Positions 39,851 to 50,595 of a stretch of DNA of 64,000 bases are shown in pieces. Each line of letters starts with the position of its first letter. Positions within the stretch are counted from its first letter, which is position 1. A program made the position numbers and the translations under genes. The notes below the pieces were generated by a model. That model saw nothing but the letters and a program-made list of their open reading frames with translations, made no database searches and was not told where the DNA came from. This stretch comes from Auanema rhodensis. Lineage: Eukaryota > Nematoda > Chromadorea > Rhabditida > Rhabditidae. Location: contig OZ059897.1 in NCBI GenBank assembly GCA_964057225.1, forward strand, positions 8,246,001 to 8,310,000, given 5' to 3'.

Positions 39851-42670
39851 TTAGAAGATGAAAAAAAAACGTTTTGAAATAGATTTAATTGACAAAACAG
39901 TAGAGATATTTTAAAATATATTTTTTTTGCTTGGAAACTAATCAGCCTCGTGTCCGATGTTTATGAACAACACAAGGATGAGTGCCGAAAATGGGAGATC
40001 AGACGTATAAAGAAATTAAAATTATCATACGAATGAAACAGCATTATGCTGAAGTATTACAGGTAGGATTGATAGAAATGACGATGGCTGTTGACTAAAA
40101 AAACGACCAAAAAAAGTTCAAGTTGGCGGATTCAAGTTGAAATTTCATTCAATTCTTCTTTTTATGATTTTTTTTCTCATTAAATTGAGAAGATGTTTTA
40201 GCTTTGATCAGAGACTCACTTACTCGTCGTGATGGCCAAAGAATTCAATTTGCTTCCTAGCTCATAGGTTGTTTTTCTGGATTTTGAAAGAAGATGAGTC
40301 TTCTTCTAAAAGTAAGTTGTGCGAGTAGAGTCTGTCTAAATATATGGAAGAAAACATAACCAATAAACGTCCTGTTAAGCGACAATTGAGATGTTTCATC
40401 ATAACATACGTATCTGAAAGCAAAATGAGAAATTGTATTGAAAAAGAGAGACGATAACCTATCAACGTTTATATCATATAATTAAGCTTTAACTGAACAG
40501 ATATAATTAGTATTTCAAAGGATAATGAATAATTCAAACGGCAAGGCGAAGGTCAAATAGTTCCGTTAAATTAAAAAAAAGTTGATGTAAGCAGAAGGAA
40601 AAGAATGGCAAATGGCAATAGAAACAACAATTTCTTTTTTTTTTTCCTTTTTTGTTTGAAAATATTGTGATGCGGTACGGTAAAGAAGCATTTTCGATGA
40701 ATCCTCAACCTGAGTTATTTCTCAAATTGTGCAAGTTGAAACTTGTTAAGCTGCTCTCTAAAACTTTTTTTTTATTGGTAAATAGAATTTTAATATAAGA
40801 ATATATATGAATATTGAAAATAACAACAAACAGACAGAATATTGCCTATTGAGCTAATCATATTCCGCTTTCATGTTGATGACTTTAAGTGACAGCTTTA
40901 GCATCTTCAGATTTTCAAAACGGAAACTGATATGATGATTGCCTTAACTGACAACCAATTCTACTGTTTTCATATATTGTGTGACTGTCTGTCAGCTAAC
41001 TATCGACACGTTAGTTCTTTTTCTTAATTGGCATTTCCTTTAGACTAGACGCTATTCTCACAACAATTACTAGTCTCGTCAAAAGCCATCAAAGCCAATA
41101 AGAAAAAAAAAAGTTTTCTTTTGAGAAAATAATTTAAGTATAATTAGTTTAAAATACTTTTACCACTATTTTTTGGCTTTTTTCTGTGTTGCTACTGTCT
41201 TTCTGCTCTTAACGACGGCAAGTTCATGAGAGATTGGCTGAGAAGAAGGTATGCGATGCAACCGATTCTTGCAAAAAATTGAACAAAAATGAATATGCTA
41301 ATTATACGAAAGGACTTATTGCGTCAATGCAGCAGATGAACACTTGAAAATGAAAATTCAAAAGAACTCATTGGATATACATTGGATATACATGGAAATT
41401 GTTTCTTTACAACTGTTTACATAATCGTATTTTCGGATGAGAAACAAAAACCTTCCTCTCAAAAATTGGTTTCTTTTATTGACATCTAATGATGTTACTG
41501 TGACTTCTTCGAGATTCAGAGATGAGTGATGGATTTCCGGACAGGTTCCGGAAGAAAAAACAACGAAAAACGTTTAAATGACTTATGTAAAGCGAGTCAA
41601 GCCAGACCAATCAACTGTCAGCTGCCATCACAAAACGGACATTTTGATTTGGTGAATCCGCCCATTCGGTGCCCGAGGGCTAGTACAAAAGGACCTCGAA
41701 ATCTCATTATCGTTACAACGTGCTTACAGTGAGTGGGATTAGCTACTTAGCTGTACCGTTGTTTCCATTCAGTTAGATCTCATAGTTTTTTGAAATTCTG
41801 TATATTTGTTTTTCATATTTGCTGCATTTTATCCTTGACCAAATTCTGAAAAAAACATACAAAATTATAACTTTTTGCTAGTTGTTATATAGTTGTTTCT
41901 CTATATAATAGCATAATAAATAGGTAATTCTTGTTATAATATATATTATATCTTGCAATTAGTTTCTAAAGTAACATCTAGTTAGAGCTTATGCTTCTTA
42001 AGCTGGACATCAACAGCCTGTACATGGCTAACCTAACCCATCATGAACGCCTTAATTCTTCCTGTATAATCATTGAGCCGAAAGAAAACTAGAATAAAAC
42101 ATTTTGAAAGACAAAAATATATAATAATGATGTTTCTTCATTTTGTCTCGAAGACAAGAATAGCATAAAAAAGCAGGATAACACCTTTAGCTGTCGTAGA
42201 TGGTTCTGCTTCTGCTGGTTGCCTTACAATGCTATTTCCCTCTGCCTCTGTTCTGAACGCTTCCAGTTACCTTGACTCCTCCCCACCTTCCTAATATTCT
42301 GCGACATTGTCCTTTTCGTTTGTGACGTCTTAAGAGATTTATATGTCCGTTTGTCTGTCATAATGTTGTTTTTAAAAATTATTTTAAAAACTTTTTGTTC
42401 TTCCAAAAAGGTTTTAAAGTTTTAATCTTTAGCTTTTCATTCAATATTGTCTATCATACCTTTTTTTGTTATTCTTCACTTCCTGTATACCTGATTTACT
42501 TTCTGCAGTCAGTCCACTTCTACTTAGCTCTCCTATCCTCCTAGTTTGCTGTTGTTGTTATTTACAAAACCAATTTTGTGTGTATATAGATGGTTAACTG
42601 TAGATTTTTTATGAAACTTCATTTTCTTTTTTCCGTTTTTTCAAATATTCTCATCAGACAGTTTACAGGA

Positions 42671-45600
42671 ATGAAGTCGAACATCGTGGCTCTTGTCGCA
42701 ATCTCATTGGGATTTACAAGTTTTACATCTGCCCATTCAATTGTAGAAATTGATAATGCAGTCATAGGTAAATACCAAAAAATCTTGATTCATCTTCAGT
42801 AACTCAGAAATGATCGATAAATCAGTTACTTTGTTATTTCATTATCTCTCGTTTTGCCTTGTTTTCTCGATCATTTCTTCAAATTGCCTTATACTGGCGG
42901 AACCACTTGAGCTGTTAGTAACTAAAAGAAGTTCTCTTCTTCTCCCTCTTAAATTCCTGAAGGGAGTTTAGAATAGAATAGAGAGACTGAGAAGGAGAGA
43001 TTGATAGAAAGAGAGAGAGAGAGAAGATAGACAAGAACAGGTGATAACAACACTGCAAGCAAAAAGCTGAACCAAGCGCTGTAGTTCTGAACCTGTGTAT
43101 GTCTGCGAATGAGGCAAGTTATCGTTTTTTCATGAACAATACTTGGAGTGTGAGAAACAAACTTCTTGAAATTATTCTCATTTTACTTTGTCCAACTCAG
43201 CTGATTCCTTTAGCCAAAATTTGAAATTGGCGCTTGAGTAGAACAGGAAGGGAAAAGCTAGCTTGCCTGTCCCCATTAGCTTCAGATTTGTATTGTTGAG
43301 ATGAAGCTGTCCATCTTCGTTCGAGACAGTACTTCATCATTTAGACATTTTCATGTTTTGTTTGTTAGTTTTTTTGTTGTTTTCTGACCATATTAGTTGA
43401 AAAACGTGGAAGAAACAAAGAAAACATGACAGGAAGAGATCAAGTTGTTGTCAAGTTGGTTTACAAGTAATTGGTGAAATGCTTGTACAAGCTTTGATGA
43501 AAAAGCAAAAAGTGAATGTATGAGTGTTGTAGAAAAACGGAATAATCGCTACATTACCGTTTTACAAAGAGGATTCACTTACACAGATTTTGTTCTCTCT
43601 TTGAACATTACTACATACTGGATAGGTATGATGCATAATATAGTTGGCAACGGAATAATTATATTCCTAAGCACATTGACAGAACAATTGATTTATCTCC
43701 TCTTCAACATAGTTAATATAATATTCTTTTTAATATTCTCTCTTATGACTTTACTATTATTATTTTTCTTTTTTCTTTTCTTTGAAGTTTTTCTTCTACA
43801 TCATTCAAACTAATTTTATTGGCCAGCGGCATGCATCGTTACGGTTTCTCCAACACATACTCCGACGATAATCCGGAAAACTTCACAGAAAACAAATTGC
43901 ACATCACAGTCACAAAACAAACTGAAATATCAAATTTGTTTGAAATTAACTGAATGAATGATGTGGAAGTGTGACATATGATGATGGCGCTTCTTTAAAA
44001 ACGTTTGAATTGTGTGAAATGTGACCTTATAAAGATGTGGCCATCCGGAATAATAGCTGTCGACGTCGGCTGCCTTGAAAGCTGATGCAAGCCGATGTCG
44101 ATTCAGCTTCTACTTATATCGTTAGACAGTCTTCTCTACTGAATATGATGGTTAGGAGGGGGGTGGGGTGGGGAGGAATCCGAGAATGAATGGAAAACAG
44201 GTCTGAGATTCAATTTGAAGGAGTAAAAGTCCTTTGTGGCTTTTGCCTTGTCTGTCTCTCTCTCTCTCTAACTCATTACAAAATACCTTTATGGCTCAGT
44301 TAACTCGGGACAAATCGAGAGAAACCAACACTACAAAAGATTCTTAATATTTCGGAAAAAATAGAATAGAAAACTAGAAAAAGTACAGAATTTCACTTTA
44401 ATTATCTCACACTTTGTAGGTGATCCGGAAGTTCAATGTGAATCTGATTCTATTTCTCTGCTGTTCCTCACAAAAAATTCTTTCATCGGTAAAATCTTCG
44501 TGAAAGTAATTGATTTCTTGAAAACTAAAATCTATAACTCTCTCTCTCTCTCTTAGGGCTTTGTATCAGATGATAACTGCGTTAGCATGGGCGATAACAA
44601 GAAGAATCATCGTTTCTCCGTAAAGCATGATTCATGCGGTGTTCGCCGTCAACGAGAAGTAAGTTTGCAACGTAAGCCTGAGTTACACAAGCATTTCCTT
44701 TGAAGGTTAATGGAGTTGTCGTAATTACAACCGTCATTGTATCGTTCCATTCAGTAAGCTTTCATAAAACTTCCGACGACGTCCGCACTCCGTTAAATCG
44801 TTTTCTTTTCAGATTTTTATTACCAAAGTTGATAGAGCTTACCGTTTAAGTTGCTTCTATGTGGAGTCAACCAAAAAAGTTCAACAGCAACTAGATGTCG
44901 CGTAAGAACACATTCCATTTTTAGTCGAATGGCATATAATTAAAAAATCTTGAAGCAATCACAAAACCTTTAACTGTCGAAAAAACCATATTTACAGCTA
45001 TTGTATAGATTTTATTTGCATTTGAGAACTGTTGGATGCCAATTAGATCAAATTGTCTTTCGTATAGCTCAAAAGCTTTAATTCTAAAACTTAAAAGTCT
45101 CATTCATTATTCATTCATGCTACTTGCAACCTTGTGATATGTAAATTGCCCCCATATAGCATCATGTGGCATCAATTCTTCACTTCTTCCTGAGCTATTC
45201 CTCAATGGCTTAACCGTTTTCTCTCCCATCAATTTTAAACTTTTCGCATTTCACTCTCTCAAACGACATTTCATGACTTGAAATGCCGATGGTGACGTCT
45301 TCAAAGAAGGTAAAGTCCACAATATTGAAGATGAAATACCTATGTTCCGTGTTGTGGATATGTCTAAGGGCCGAGTGTCATCATAGCCGTCAACGCAAAT
45401 CCGCTAACCAGTTTACTCTACCACGCTCTTCTTCACTATTCCTTTCTCTCTTGACTGATCAACGTCCTCTATAACTCTTTATTCTCACTTCTCTCTCTCT
45501 CTCTATCTCTTTCTCTCTCCCTCTCTCTATCTCTGTATTGCCAATAGTTCTACGAACAATTCACATCTTAGCCACATATTAGACAACGTCATCTAACGGA

Positions 45601-47882
45601 TCGTTGTCGGCGTCGTACAGCTTTTCGAAATCCATTGCAAACCTATCAAATCCAATTGCCATCAGATGAAATATATATATTTGACGACGACGACAACAAC
45701 GATTATATAGACAATGATTCTAGCGTAAACGACGTCAATTGGCCTTGCCGTTAACCATATAAGCATTTAGTTAAATATACAATTTGAATAAGAAATTTGC
45801 TTGAAACTGGCAGATTGAAAAGAAAAATTCAAATTCCGCCACTATATTTGATCAAAAAAAAAATTCTAAAATTCCCCCCATTGCGCCAAACGATATTAAA
45901 CTGGATTTGATATATAAATTGAAGATGAAAAATGAATGAATAGTTGTTACAAAAATATAAAAACTGTTCATAACTACATGAGGAAAAACAAGCTTTTCTC
46001 GGTCCATTACAAGATGGTGTCCCGTTTCCTTTAATGGTTAATCGTTCACTTTCCTGAAAATTGCAATTTTCTATTGTACATACTATCGGGTAAATGAGGT
46101 AAAAAAGTAAAGAAAAAGTTAGTAAACTGACGTACGCATTGGAACATTTTTGACAAAAGAATTCCAAAAAAAGCTTCAAATTCCTATATATCTAGATAGA
46201 AAACTGATTTTTTAGTCTAGTTAACATGAGTAATTACCAGAATAATTAGATATTGATGCTTTGGACATTGACCATCTGCAACATTTTTCTTTTAAAAACT
46301 TTTTTTCACTTTCACCTTATGCATACCTCCTGTATTCAAACTTTTCAGAGCTTTGACTACTCAGGCTTTAGATGGACAGACCCAGCTTCCAGTTTGCAGG
46401 TGATTAACTTTATCTAGACATCCTTACATACAAGACTAACTATTATACAGATATGAAATCTTATCTGATGGACCAAATGGTGTTCCAATCAAGTATGCTC
46501 GTGTCGGAGATACCGTATACCACAAATGGACTTGTGTATCTGAAATGGAAGATATCTATTGCATGAAAGTTCATTCATGTACTGTATATGATGGACAAGG
46601 AGGGCCACCAGTTACTGTTCTCGATGCCAATGGGTTTGATTTTTTGCATTTCGGACGTTTGTTTTCATTTTTCATCATTGTACAGTTGCTCAATTGATGG
46701 TATCATCTTGCAAAATTTGGATTATTTATCAGATTTATCAGCTGGAAAGCCGGCTCAAGTATGATGTTAAAACTGCGGAAAAGCTGATAATGCTCATCAT
46801 TTAAGGTTTTCAAATTTGCCGACAAAACTGGTCTTTATTTCAACTGCCAAATACGGTTAACAATCAAGGATAAGCAGTATGGATGTAGTGCTGCTGTGAG
46901 ATTTAATCAGATTTCTGAAGCATATCTTATGCAAAATTTCTTCAGAAGCCAGCATGCCAAGGCCAAACTTACGTTGAACCATCTTCCCGAACAACTGAAA
47001 TTTCATCAACTGAAGAGACTGAGGATTATGCTACAACAAAATCTGGAGCTTATCCAACCTCCCAAGGTAATTAGTTGAATTGCTTTTCTTTCGTTTTTGG
47101 AGAAACAAATCCTATTTAGGAGACAGCTATACAACTGACAAGTATGCTACTTCTGAGGAATATCCTACAACCGAAATTCCTGGAGATAATTCTGCTGCTG
47201 TTTATCCTAAACCAAATCAAAAGGTATTCTTGAAATTTCAACACAATATGTACTTATATCTCCTTACAGTCCATAATCAACATTGGAAAGTCTGATGCAC
47301 GAGCTAGCCATGCTCCAGGAACTAATCCAACTTATGCTGACCTTCAAGGAACTACCAGCGAACCATATGTTGATGAAAGACTCGGTAGTGCAGCATCTCG
47401 ATTGGTTAAAAGACACGTATGGGGTATGCTATTCTGTTGTTTTTCTATTTTTTTTGTCTAATTTCTAAATAATGATAGGCTAAAGCTTGCATATTTTCAG
47501 CCTTCAACAAGAGCTCTCCAATCACTGTTGCTGATTTCGATCTGCCAGAGAAGGGCTTAATTGTATTTGGACTTGAAGAAAGTGGCAACAACCAAGGTGA
47601 CTTCTAATCACAAGTAGTTTCATCCCAAAATATTATTTCAGAAGAACTGATGGAAGGAGATTCTGCTCGATTCATAATTGAAGATCGTATGGTGAAGACT
47701 TGTTTCACCACAAGTATGAATTCATTTTCAATTGAAATATTCAAGTTTTCATTCAATTTTCAGATAAACTCATGGCTTTCATGGTTCTTGTCTTCATCTT
47801 AGCTATTGCTCTATTGGTTGCAATGGCATACATCGTCTATAGACAACGACGACTCATTAGCAGATCATTCTTGAAACACTAA
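42671..47882 (+). CDS. Cuticlin-like ZP-domain membrane protein
   Basis: Zona pellucida domain protein of the nematode cuticlin type, expected to polymerise at the apical extracellular matrix. Fifteen exons (42671-42767, 44420-44505, 44557-44658, 44706-44753, 44813-44901, 46349-46399, 46451-46633, 46686-46758, 46806-46895, 46946-47066, 47120-47223, 47270-47423, 47501-47596, 47642-47713, 47764-47882) join in frame to 494 residues. Features in order are a signal peptide (MKSNIVALVAISLGFTSFTSA), ZP-N starting GDPEVQCESDSI, the ZP-C half with YHKWTCVSEMEDIYCMKVHSC, CSIDG and GLYFNCQIRLTIKD, a Thr/Ser/Glu-rich linker of about 70 residues, a dibasic LVKRH cleavage site, and a transmembrane segment (MAFMVLVFILAIALLVAMAY) with a short basic tail. 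The acceptor-like TTTACAG three bases before the ATG suggests trans-splicing. Introns 1 (1.65 kb) and 5 (1.45 kb) are unusually long and contain extra structure (see findings). Confidence 0.93.
44055..44108 (+). ncRNA. Candidate hairpin RNA in ZP gene intron 1
   Basis: Arms at 44,059-44,071 and 44,090-44,102 form 13 consecutive pairs as RNA on the + strand (two are G-U), with AGCT/AGCT pairs extending the stem after a 2-nt bulge and a loop of 18 nt. The stem is GC-rich in an AT-rich intron. No known microRNA seed was recognised. The stem is shorter than a standard pre-miRNA, so this is a candidate only. Confidence 0.35.
44158..44173 (+). other. G-quadruplex motif in ZP gene intron 1
   Basis: A run of six G, then two GGGG blocks separated by single T, then GG. 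It meets loose G4 criteria and lies on the transcribed-sense strand, so it could form in the pre-mRNA. Confidence 0.55.
45572..45754 (+). other. Exon-like segment inside ZP gene intron 5
   Basis: An acceptor-like ACATCTTAG at 45,563-45,571 is followed by 60 open codons and a TAA. The first third is Arg-rich (RQRHLTDRCRRRTAFRNP) and the last third is Asp/Asn-rich (FDDDDNNDYIDND), like a basic-acidic cytoplasmic tail. It has no start codon. It could be an alternative 3' terminal exon of the ZP gene, an exon of a nested gene, or chance. Confidence 0.35.
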
Positions 47883-48439
47883 AACCAATTCGAAAATTCT
47901 CTATCTTTCTCCTTCTTTTATTCTTTCGTTTTCTTCTCAATTACGTCATTATGTTTTCATTTTTTCCTTCCGTCATTCATACTTTTACGGTCGTAGAGTG
48001 TTATTACTTTGTGAGAGTTAGCCATATCGATCTCTAGATTTATTTCATTTTTTTCTTTCCAAATCTTGCCTTTCACTTTTGTCTATAACCAAATGGATAT
48101 ATAAAGAGTTTTGTTTCATATTTCTACTTCTTTTTCATTATTGAATACAATGCATTTTCACTCTCTAATCTCAGAGAATTGACTAATTTACATCAATTTT
48201 TGGAAATTTGAAAGAAATAAGTCAACTTCGAAAGACTGAAAAGTGTTGGATATTCAAGAATATTGTTGAATTTTGATAAAAACTCGAACATATGTATAGA
48301 AAACCGTCCGATCCGCCTTTGGGGAGAAACAAGAAATCGAAATAACTTTGAAATTGGCGAAAAGCCAAAGGGTTCATTCAAATATTTAACGACGGAACAA
48401 GATAATGAGTTAATCACACCCAACTCTAGAAAGCCAACA

Positions 48440-48690
48440 TAAACTCAAGTTATCGCCGTGAAATCCTATCTTAAAGACATTTCCTCTTGCCATACAACGA
48501 AGGTGTCGACCGTGAATAATTCAGCTTACTGGAAATGCTAGAGAAGAGAAAGTACCGGGGCTCAAGTGTTCGACGGTTAAGATTCAAGGTTGGTGATACT
48601 ATTCGAATTACAAAATATAAAGTAATTTTTGATAATGGATATCTGACTAATTGGAGTTCTGAACTTCAAATTCAAATTTCTTCAATTTAA
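48440..48690 (+). mobile_element. Decayed integrase fragment, Maverick/Polinton-like
   Basis: One frame (about 48,532-48,690) reads LRFKVGDTIRITKYK followed by GYLTNWSSEL, the hallmark of the C-terminal beta-barrel that follows the integrase core in transposon-derived proteins of the F54H12.3 type in worms. A second frame just upstream (about 48,440-48,530) resembles the last helix of the integrase core, with a TTK..ST spacing. A frameshift and stop separate them, and no other part of the element is seen nearby. Assignment to Maverick/Polinton rather than another integrase element is by memory of the motif. The copy is clearly dead. Confidence 0.6.
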
Positions 48691-49756
48691 GGTTTAAGAA
48701 ATACATCCAGGTCCAGGAGAAGATTCTAAAACGTAGAACTAGAAAAGTAAAAGAATCTTCTATTGTAAGAAAGATGTTTCTGAAATGGTATGGATATCGA
48801 GAAAAAGTTAATTCATAGATCTCAGAATCAGATTTGAATTCATAAATGTTTTAAATTCAAATATTTTTTATTTTTTTTTTAGATTGTATCACCTCAACCC
48901 GATGATCCTTGACTTTGACAACGTTCTCCGAAAGTATCAAACAATAACATTTAGTACTTTGAGCAATGTTTTTATTGAAACATCTGGTCTACTTTCAATA
49001 ATTCTATCATTTTGTTTTTGATACATCGAAAACAAGAAGAGGATAATAATAATAATAAAGATAAAGTACAATATATTTTATTTTATCATATTTAGTTCTA
49101 AGCTTTCAAGTAAATTCACGATTGGGAATGTTATAACTCTCAAATTGACGAGATATGAATGGTATCTGAATGAGCTTATTGCTCTTGAAACTGTTTGATA
49201 ACTAAGGCATAATCTTTGGAATGATTCACTTTAGCTTACTTATGTTCATCTTTGCGGTAAACTTCGAGTAAGATCTATAGAAACAATGGAATTTTTGTTT
49301 TCAGGTAATGCGTAGAGTGATAATTGGGTGCTTTCATCCGTAGACAATCCGGTTGTAACATTCAGCGAATCCAAAGATGTGAGTCAGTGCAATGCAGAAT
49401 GTCAAAATGCCTTTTCAATTTTAATTTATCTTGTTCTGAATGATATTCTTCGTTTTCAAAATCCAACCAAGATTTTTATTTTGTTTGTTCATCGTCGAAG
49501 ATTAGGTTAGAAGTCCTTTCATTAGTGATGTTGTTCCAGGATTTATAATATTTTCTACTTGCATTCCATTCATACTATATGTTGTTCTATTAAATAGAAA
49601 CATTGGACTAGTCAATGTGACTTCATCGATATCAGTTAATTGAAATCCATCTAATTTGGTTAAATGTGTTTCTGAATAGATGTAAGACTTATGAAGTAGA
49701 AGAAGAAGAAGAAGGAAGGTATTGTTTGCAACTTTAAAAAAAATCCCAAATTATGC

Positions 49757-49786
49757 CACGTGAAACTTCACGTGAAACTTCACGTA
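49757..49786. repeat. Tandem E-box repeat
   Basis: Three copies of a 12-bp unit, each with CACGTG or CACGTA followed by AAACTT-like sequence. The centre is the palindrome TTCACGTGAA. These could be bHLH binding sites. Confidence 0.6.
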
Positions 49787-50595
49787 AAATATTTGAATAA
49801 TAACAGTTTAAGTCATGTAAAATTTCTATTTTTATCATCTTATATCAATATTTTGAAAAATAATTTGTTTAAGAATTCAAGAAGACGTATAAATCGATGT
49901 GAAATCAGATTATATTAAAACCTGAGGTATAAAGGTATTATAGTATTAACAGAGAAGAAACTAAATCAAATTATATGGAAAGCAATGATGATGATAATGA
50001 TAATGATTGTAATAATTCGTTATCTATATAAATTATAAATTATAAAATAAAAAATAAACATAATAAAATATTTTTAAACGAATATTTACGTAACAATTTC
50101 GAGAAAAAAAAATTTAATTTAGATCGTAATTCGCAAGATTCGTCGTTTTGTTGAATGTGTGTGTGTGTGTGGTGTGTGTGTATGAATAAGTATATGAATG
50201 TGTATAAAAAAATGAAAAAAGAGAAGGAAAGGAAAACTTAAAATACAATAAGTTATCTGAAAATTGAAAATTTTGTTTTTTTTTGTATAAAAAAAAGTAA
50301 TTAATACAAGAAAAATGAATTAATACTTAATTATTCGTACAAGTGAGCTTAAGTAAGATAAAGTATTTGAGATAAAAACAAAAAAAAATATATATATATA
50401 TATATATAAATTTATATACAAACATCCGTATATGTATGTATATAAAAGATTAATTTTTCAGAAAAAAAAAACAACAGAAACGATGAAACAACACTGCTTT
50501 CAGGAGATCTGGAACCGTATATGAGAGATTTATATTTTGTGTATATTGAAATGTATGTTATCCAAATTATTTGTTAAATTTGGCTCTACAATCAT

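Larger units (their letters stand above)
28915..42670. other. Gene-poor tract of 13.7 kb
   Basis: No conserved gene was recognised between the GPCR and the ZP gene. Contents: AT-rich spacer, strongly purine-rich + strand, (GA)n arrays (35,936-36,013; 38,431-38,454), a (TG)n run (31,008-31,022), a 12-base G-run (39,839-39,850), a mariner relic (31,706-32,130), a hairpin (33,993-34,046) and several exon-like segments treated as findings (30,867; 33,592; 39,946; 41,529). The tract could also hold distal regulatory sequence or very long first introns. Confidence 0.6.
47883..50595. other. Spacer between ZP and arrestin genes
   Basis: Convergent 3' ends. The stretch holds the integrase relic at about 48,440-48,690, a tandem E-box cluster (49,757-49,786), a (TG)n run (50,157-50,181) and AT-rich sequence. 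A 60-codon open frame at 49,328 has no convincing support. Confidence 0.55.

Noticed and set aside
43520-43813. 97-codon frame in ZP gene intron 1 starting MSVVEKRNNRY
   Set aside because: The first 35 residues look fair and a GTATGA donor follows, but the rest is poly-Phe/Leu and no partner exon was found.
49328-49510. 60-codon frame with Cys spacing like a PAN domain
   Set aside because: Only two cysteines fit, the rest is hydrophobic noise, and no splice context links it to the ZP or arrestin genes.
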